A DNA stretch of 9,108 nucleotides from an uncultured Synechococcus sp. (GTDB lineage: Bacteria; Cyanobacteriota; Cyanobacteriia; PCC-6307; Cyanobiaceae): assembly GCA_913040905.1 (NCBI GenBank), contig CAJWIC010000045.1, forward strand, positions 1 to 9,108. The letters are read 5' to 3'. Below are positions 6,064 to 9,108 of the stretch, piece after piece; position 1 is the first letter of the stretch; the number at the start of each line of letters is the position of its first letter. Under the pieces are notes generated by a model. The model had not been told where the DNA came from. It worked only from the letters and a program-made list of their open reading frames with translations, and searched no databases. The position numbers and the translations under genes were made by a program.

Positions 6064-6237
6064 ATGTCGATGAAGCAACTGGAAACGTTCATGTCCCGCG
6101 TTCAGAGCAACGACAACATCCGTGCTGAGGTGCAACGTTGCGGCAAGGACAACTCCTGTGTGGTGAAGGTGGCCGCCCGCCACGGCCACAAGTTCTCACC
6201 CGCCAGCCTCAGCCGCTGGCAGAAGGATCACAGCTGA
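6064..6237 (+). CDS. Nif11-like domain small protein without core peptide
   Basis: The 57-residue product matches the Nif11/nitrile-hydratase-type leader pattern: an N-terminal helix MKQLETFMSRVQSND (residues 3-17), a middle segment IRAEVQRCGKDNSCVVKVAARHG (19-41), and the closing helix KFSPASLSRWQKD (43-55). The hallmarks are L..F...V..D near the start, VVK.A...G in the middle, and F(S)...L at the end. In picocyanobacteria such domains serve as leaders of ribosomal peptide precursors (prochlorosins) recognised by LanM-type enzymes. Here no double-glycine cleavage site and no C-terminal core follow, so it is a free-standing Nif11 domain. Two Cys occur (C26, C32). The start may be ATG 6064 or ATG 6070; GGAG ends 10 nt before the former. 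No modification or transport gene is adjacent. Family call is by eye; function unknown. Confidence 0.75.
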   Translation: MSMKQLETFMSRVQSNDNIRAEVQRCGKDNSCVVKVAARHGHKFSPASLSRWQKDHS

Positions 6238-6253
6238 TCCGGTCAACGCAGGG

Positions 6254-6517
6254 TCACATCCCCCGATCGGGGGATGTCTGACCGCTGTCGTCGGACTGGC
6301 GGATCATCCGGGCCAGCATCTCCAGCTTGGCGTTCTCCGATTCCGAGGCGCGGCTGGCCATCCAGGCGCTGGCAGCCTTCTGCTGAGTCAGCTGCTGCAC
6401 CAACGCCAGGGCCATCTCCCGCAGCTGCTCGATGTCTTGACACTCCTGAATGAAGCGCGTCCAGCGCTCCGCTTCAAAGCTCTGCTCCAGGCGGCGTTCC
6501 ACGGGATCGATGCTCAT
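6254..6517 (-). CDS. Small hypothetical protein, probably conserved in cyanobacteria
   Basis: I do not recognise a named family. The 87-residue product begins MSIDPVERRLEQSFEAERWTR and looks largely helical, with a run of amphipathic heptad-like segments (about 5-58: FIQECQDIEQLREMALALVQQLTQQKAASAWMA) and a hydrophilic tail (about 74-87) ending in residues encoded by a strong palindrome. No signal peptide, membrane segment or metal-binding motif is present. The DPVE(R)RL start and QQKAA..WM segment feel familiar from small cyanobacterial proteins, but this is an impression. It follows the nagB-like gene by 21 nt on the same strand and is probably co-transcribed. No clear Shine-Dalgarno precedes the ATG at 6517. 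Confidence 0.72.
   Translation of the reverse strand: MSIDPVERRLEQSFEAERWTRFIQECQDIEQLREMALALVQQLTQQKAASAWMASRASESENAKLEMLARMIRQSDDSGQTSPDRGM
6256..6277. terminator. 22-bp perfect palindrome between convergent genes, possible bidirectional terminator
   Basis: ACATCCCCC (6256-6264) and GGGGGATGT (6269-6277) flank a self-complementary GATC, so all 22 bp are symmetric. GGTC (6252-6255) and GACC (6280-6283) can extend the stem past a 2-nt bulge. It lies 18 nt after the nif11-like stop and covers the stop and last codons of the minus-strand hypothetical gene. Position suggests a shared terminator, but neither strand has a T-run after the stem. A protein-binding site is an alternative. Confidence 0.45.
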
Positions 6518-6538
6518 CGAAGCGACGCGTTCAGGTGC

Positions 6539-7321
6539 TCAAGCTAAGGAGAGCGAGAGGGCTTCCGCATCGGCCCACAGGTTCACCCGGGGGTGCTCCA
6601 GCAACCAACTGGCCGGCAGGGCGGGATCAGGCCGATCCATCGCCAACAGGCGCCCGAGAATGGGGGCTTTGCCGCGACCGGTCACCACCAGGTGAATCTG
6701 CTCCGAGGCCAGGATCTCCTTCAGCCCCAGGGTGATGGCCCGGGGCGGCACCGCCTCGGGGTCACCACCGAACAGGGCGGCGTTCTGCCGTCGTGTCGCC
6801 GCCGAGAGCTCCACCACACGGCAGCTGTGCTCCCGACCGCAGGGGGGCTCGTTGAAGCCCACATGGCCGTTGCTGCCAAGCCCAAGCAGCTGCACACCGA
6901 TCCCTCCCCTGACCTGCAGGGCAGCCCGGAACGCCAGAGCGGCAGCATCCCCATCAGCCGCCTGTCCGTCAGGCAGCTGCAAGGCCCCCTCCGGCAGCGC
7001 CAGGGGCCGTCCCAACCGGTCGTTCATGAAGGTGCGATAGCTGCGCGGATCCCCCGCCGGCAGGCCCAGGTACTCATCCAGGTTGAAGCTGCACCAGCTC
7101 CGCCGCAGGGCAGCCAGGTCCTGCGGGGGCCAGCGCAGCAGGCGCTTCACCAGGGCGGCATAGAGCGGCTCCATCGTGCGCCCGGTGGCCAACCCCAGAG
7201 GCCGACTGGCCGCAGGGTTCTGGAGGGTCTGACGGAGGGATTGCTCCAGCTGGTCCACCAGCCGGGAGCACAGCACCTCAGCGCAACGCGGCGGATCGGC
7301 AACGATGGAGAAGGAGGGCAA
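6539..7321 (-). CDS. nagB: Glucosamine-6-phosphate deaminase/isomerase-like protein (NagB family)
   Basis: NagB converts glucosamine-6-phosphate to fructose-6-phosphate and ammonia. The 260-residue protein keeps the family order: phosphate-binding GLATGRTMEPLY (about 43-54), FNLDEYLGLP with the catalytic-base Asp at 82, SYRTFM (94-99), LGLGSNGHVGFNEPP (146-160) with His153 and Glu158, and a TGRGKAP loop (214-220) like the Gly-x-x-Lys-Ala region of NagB. The sequence after the DEY motif and the NGH..FNEP box separate it from the related 6-phosphogluconolactonases. The start is a TTG at 7321; no in-frame ATG or GTG exists between it and the upstream gene, and the alignment with E. coli NagB (266 aa) begins here. 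It starts 13 nt after the spoIID-like gene ends, so the two are almost surely one transcript. It may recycle wall-derived amino sugars, or act on a related sugar phosphate. Confidence 0.85.
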   Translation of the reverse strand: MPSFSIVADPPRCAEVLCSRLVDQLEQSLRQTLQNPAASRPLGLATGRTMEPLYAALVKRLLRWPPQDLAALRRSWCSFNLDEYLGLPAGDPRSYRTFMNDRLGRPLALPEGALQLPDGQAADGDAAALAFRAALQVRGGIGVQLLGLGSNGHVGFNEPPCGREHSCRVVELSAATRRQNAALFGGDPEAVPPRAITLGLKEILASEQIHLVVTGRGKAPILGRLLAMDRPDPALPASWLLEHPRVNLWADAEALSLSLA

Positions 7322-7334
7322 CAGCAGTGCCGGA

Positions 7335-8657
7335 TCAACCCCTCCAAGCTGGCGCCGATGGCCAGGTCTGCGCCACTGACCCGTCGTGATGCGGTTGGTA
7401 GGGCATCACCTCAGCCCCCCGGTAGTAGTGGCGGAGGATCGTGCGGAAATCAGCGCCCTGCCTGGCCAGGCCGTTGGCCCCCCACTGGCTCATGCCCACG
7501 CCGTGGCCATGGCCCTGACCCGTCACCAGCAGTTGCCACCCCGGCAGCGCTCGCCGGCGTTCGCGACCCAGCCTCCCCAGCAGCGCCGGGCGTGGACGCG
7601 CCACCGAAGCCGTGATCTGAGCAATCCTGGAGCCACCCTGAACCGGAGTTGCTCGGAGGGCGGGAACCGGTTGTGGCGGCGCCAGGGCCGGCACCATCTC
7701 AAAGTTCACCAAGGTGCTCTTGAGGCCCAGACGCCGACGCAGCTCCGCACCGCTGAGCAGCAGCGATCCCCGCGGCCCCTGCAGCCGTGCCTGCCGCACC
7801 CGTCCACTGGCCGTGCGGCTCAGCACCTGCACGGAATCAACGCCACCGGTTTCCGGCAGACGTTGGCGCAGCCCCTCCAGATCGAAGCGCTCCTGCCAGC
7901 GATGCATCGGACTGTGCTGGTCATGGTCCGGCACGCTCACCAGATAAGGGAGCTGATTGCGCCAGACCATGCCGCTGGCCTCGGTGACCCCGCCGGAACT
8001 GCTGTGGAAAACAGCATTGATCAACCGACCGCCGTGAACCAGCACCAGGGAGCGGGTGCTGGCCACAGCCTCACGGGTGCTTGGGGTTTCGGACTCGACA
8101 CCGAGGTACACCTGGCTGGACACCGTGGCTTTCAGGTCCCAGCCACCGCCGCGGCTGCGTTGCTGAAGGGCATAGGTGCGCGCAGCGACGGCCTGAGCCT
8201 GGAGAGCGGCCAGCGGCCACCCATGGGGCATCTCACTGCCCACCACACTCATCAGGTAGGTCTCGATACCGAGGGCATTGATGGCCCTGAGCTGTCCACC
8301 GCGGCCGCTGAGCTGCAGTTCACCCCGGTAACGGCGCTGGCCCAGCCAGATGCCACGGGGATCATTGGAGTGCACCTGAAGCAGGCTGCCGGCCGGGAGC
8401 CGCTGCGGCTTGCCATCCAGTTCCGCCAGCAGCGCCCCACCGCTCAGGGTCAGCACCAGGCGACGCAACGGGCGGGCACCCCCTGGCAGACCGCGCACCT
8501 GAAACAACTGCGTGCCGTCGGCCCGCAGGGCGAGGCGCTGCCCCTCCTGCACCAACACGCGCATCTGCGGTTCTCGCCCCAGGGGCACAGCAGCTGGCGG
8601 AGCGACAGCGCTGACGACGGCACAGCCCATCAGGGCGACGATCGGAGCGAAACGCAC
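7335..8657 (-). CDS. SpoIID/LytB-domain protein, probable exported peptidoglycan lytic enzyme
   Basis: SpoIID-family proteins are lytic transglycosylases that cut glycan strands stripped of stem peptides; cyanobacteria do not sporulate, so a general wall-remodelling role is likely. The N-terminus has a hydrophobic run VRFAPIVALMGCAVVSAVAPPAA (about 1-23), fitting a signal peptide or anchor. The SpoIID core includes LGIETYLMSVVGSEMP with the likely catalytic Glu at 142, WPLAALQAQAVAARTYAL (147-164), FHSSSGGVTE (217-226), and near the end GHGHGVGMSQWGANGLA (382-398) and ILRHYYRG (407-414). Residues about 320-375 form a Pro/Arg-rich low-complexity insert. The only possible start is GTG 8657, since an in-frame TGA lies 9 nt upstream; the next in-frame ATG is codon 10. 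It is first of a three-gene run with the nagB-like and hypothetical genes and divergent from rnz. Confidence 0.92.
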   Translation of the reverse strand: MRFAPIVALMGCAVVSAVAPPAAVPLGREPQMRVLVQEGQRLALRADGTQLFQVRGLPGGARPLRRLVLTLSGGALLAELDGKPQRLPAGSLLQVHSNDPRGIWLGQRRYRGELQLSGRGGQLRAINALGIETYLMSVVGSEMPHGWPLAALQAQAVAARTYALQQRSRGGGWDLKATVSSQVYLGVESETPSTREAVASTRSLVLVHGGRLINAVFHSSSGGVTEASGMVWRNQLPYLVSVPDHDQHSPMHRWQERFDLEGLRQRLPETGGVDSVQVLSRTASGRVRQARLQGPRGSLLLSGAELRRRLGLKSTLVNFEMVPALAPPQPVPALRATPVQGGSRIAQITASVARPRPALLGRLGRERRRALPGWQLLVTGQGHGHGVGMSQWGANGLARQGADFRTILRHYYRGAEVMPYQPHHDGSVAQTWPSAPAWRG

Positions 8658-8738
8658 GCAACATCAGAACGCGTCCCAGTGTGCCCCGCCTGTCCAGGGC
8701 CAGCCAGATGGCAGCATGTCCACTGAGGATCAGCGGCC

Positions 8739-9108
8739 GTGCAGGTCACCTTTCTCGGTACCAGTTCCGGCGTGCCCACCCGGGCGCGCAACGTCTCCGC
8801 TGTGGCCCTGCGCCTGCCCCAGCGGTCGGAGATGTGGCTGTTCGACTGTGGCGAAGGCACGCAGCATCAGTTTCTGCGCAGCGATCTGCGCTTGTCACAG
8901 CTGCGGCGGGTGTTTGTCACCCACATGCACGGGGATCATGTCTTCGGGCTGCCGGGGCTGCTGGCCAGCCTTGGGTTGTCCGGCTCCTGCCAGGAGGGGG
9001 TGGATCTCTATGGCCCCGATCCGCTCGAATCCTTTCTCAAGGGTGCTCTGAACACCAGCTCCACCCGCATCGGCTACCCGCTGCAGGTGCACCGCTCACG
9101 GCCGGCGG
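8739..9108 (+). CDS. rnz: Ribonuclease Z (tRNase Z), 3' end beyond window
   Basis: tRNase Z is a metallo-beta-lactamase-fold zinc endonuclease that removes the 3' trailer of precursor tRNAs. The 123 visible codons begin [21 protein letters not shown], a typical tRNase Z start, followed by [15 protein letters not shown] (34-48) and the zinc-binding [15 protein letters not shown] (61-75) with the HxHxDH motif at 62-67. About 190 residues, including the later His and Asp ligands and the flexible arm, lie past the right edge. The GTG at 8739 is the only possible start because an in-frame TGA stands at 8724-8726; AGGA (8726-8729) gives a fair Shine-Dalgarno 9 nt before it. Divergent from the spoIID-like gene across 81 nt. 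Confidence 0.95.
   Translation, partial: MQVTFLGTSSGVPTRARNVSAVALRLPQRSEMWLFDCGEGTQHQFLRSDLRLSQLRRVFVTHMHGDHVFGLPGLLASLGLSGSCQEGVDLYGPDPLESFLKGALNTSSTRIGYPLQVHRSRPA

Noticed and set aside
6865..6875. Asn at residue 151 of the NagB-like protein, where E. coli NagB has a catalytic-relay Asp
   Set aside because: As I recall, Asn-Gly-His is a common natural variant in Gram-positive-type NagB proteins, so it is not evidence of a dead enzyme.
6593..7615. 340-codon plus-strand open frame opposite the nagB-like gene
   Set aside because: Low-complexity Gln/Pro/Gly/Arg translation and exact overlap with the NagB motifs on the other strand mark it as a shadow frame.
7386..8726. Long open frame of 446 codons on the plus strand opposite the spoIID-like gene
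   Set aside because: It lies entirely antisense to a well-recognised SpoIID-domain protein, its translation is rich in His/Gln/Arg/Ala with no family pattern, and long antisense frames are expected in GC-rich codon-biased DNA.
1..9108. CRISPR arrays, tRNA or rRNA genes, insertion sequences, phage or defence genes
   Set aside because: None was seen: no periodic repeats, no cloverleaf-like or rRNA-like segments, no transposase motifs, and composition looks uniform across the window.

Overview
The window is GC-rich chromosomal DNA from a picocyanobacterium, most likely a marine Synechococcus or a close relative (Synechococcus/Cyanobium lineage). The reasons are a complete kaiA-kaiB-kaiC circadian clock cluster next to rplU-rpmA, very small spacers, and a Nif11-like small protein. 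An intact kaiA argues against Prochlorococcus, which has lost that gene. No insertion sequence, phage gene, tRNA, rRNA or CRISPR array is visible, so this reads as core genome rather than an island.

Layout. Positions 1-2578 (minus strand) hold the clock operon in the order kaiA, kaiB, kaiC. kaiA and kaiB overlap in an ATGA. kaiC is cut by the left edge of the window, about ten codons before the expected phosphorylation sites. A 131-bp divergent spacer (2579-2709) separates kaiA from the ribosomal protein genes rplU and rpmA (plus strand, 2710-3403) and contains three dyad-symmetric elements. A strong intrinsic terminator follows rpmA. A SAM-dependent methyltransferase of unknown substrate (3477-4229, minus) then lies divergent to truB (tRNA pseudouridine-55 synthase, TTG start at 4284). 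truB is followed closely by a YebC/TACO1-family gene. Downstream is a 57-residue Nif11-like protein (6064-6237).

From 8657 back to 6254 the minus strand carries a compact run of spoIID-like gene, nagB-like gene and a small conserved-looking hypothetical gene. It converges on the nif11-like gene at a 22-bp perfect palindrome. Divergent from the spoIID-like gene, the right edge holds the first 123 codons of rnz (tRNase Z).

Functionally the window combines timekeeping (KaiABC), translation and RNA maturation (L21, L27, TruB, YebC, tRNase Z), and an envelope/amino-sugar cluster (SpoIID-like protein plus a glucosamine-6-phosphate deaminase-like enzyme). I see no convincing new multi-gene system. 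The items most worth a second look are the orphan Nif11 protein without a core peptide, the symmetric elements between the clock operon and rplU (one a possible L21 leader hairpin), the palindrome between the convergent genes, a 13-bp-arm inverted repeat inside truB, and the tails on KaiA and KaiB.
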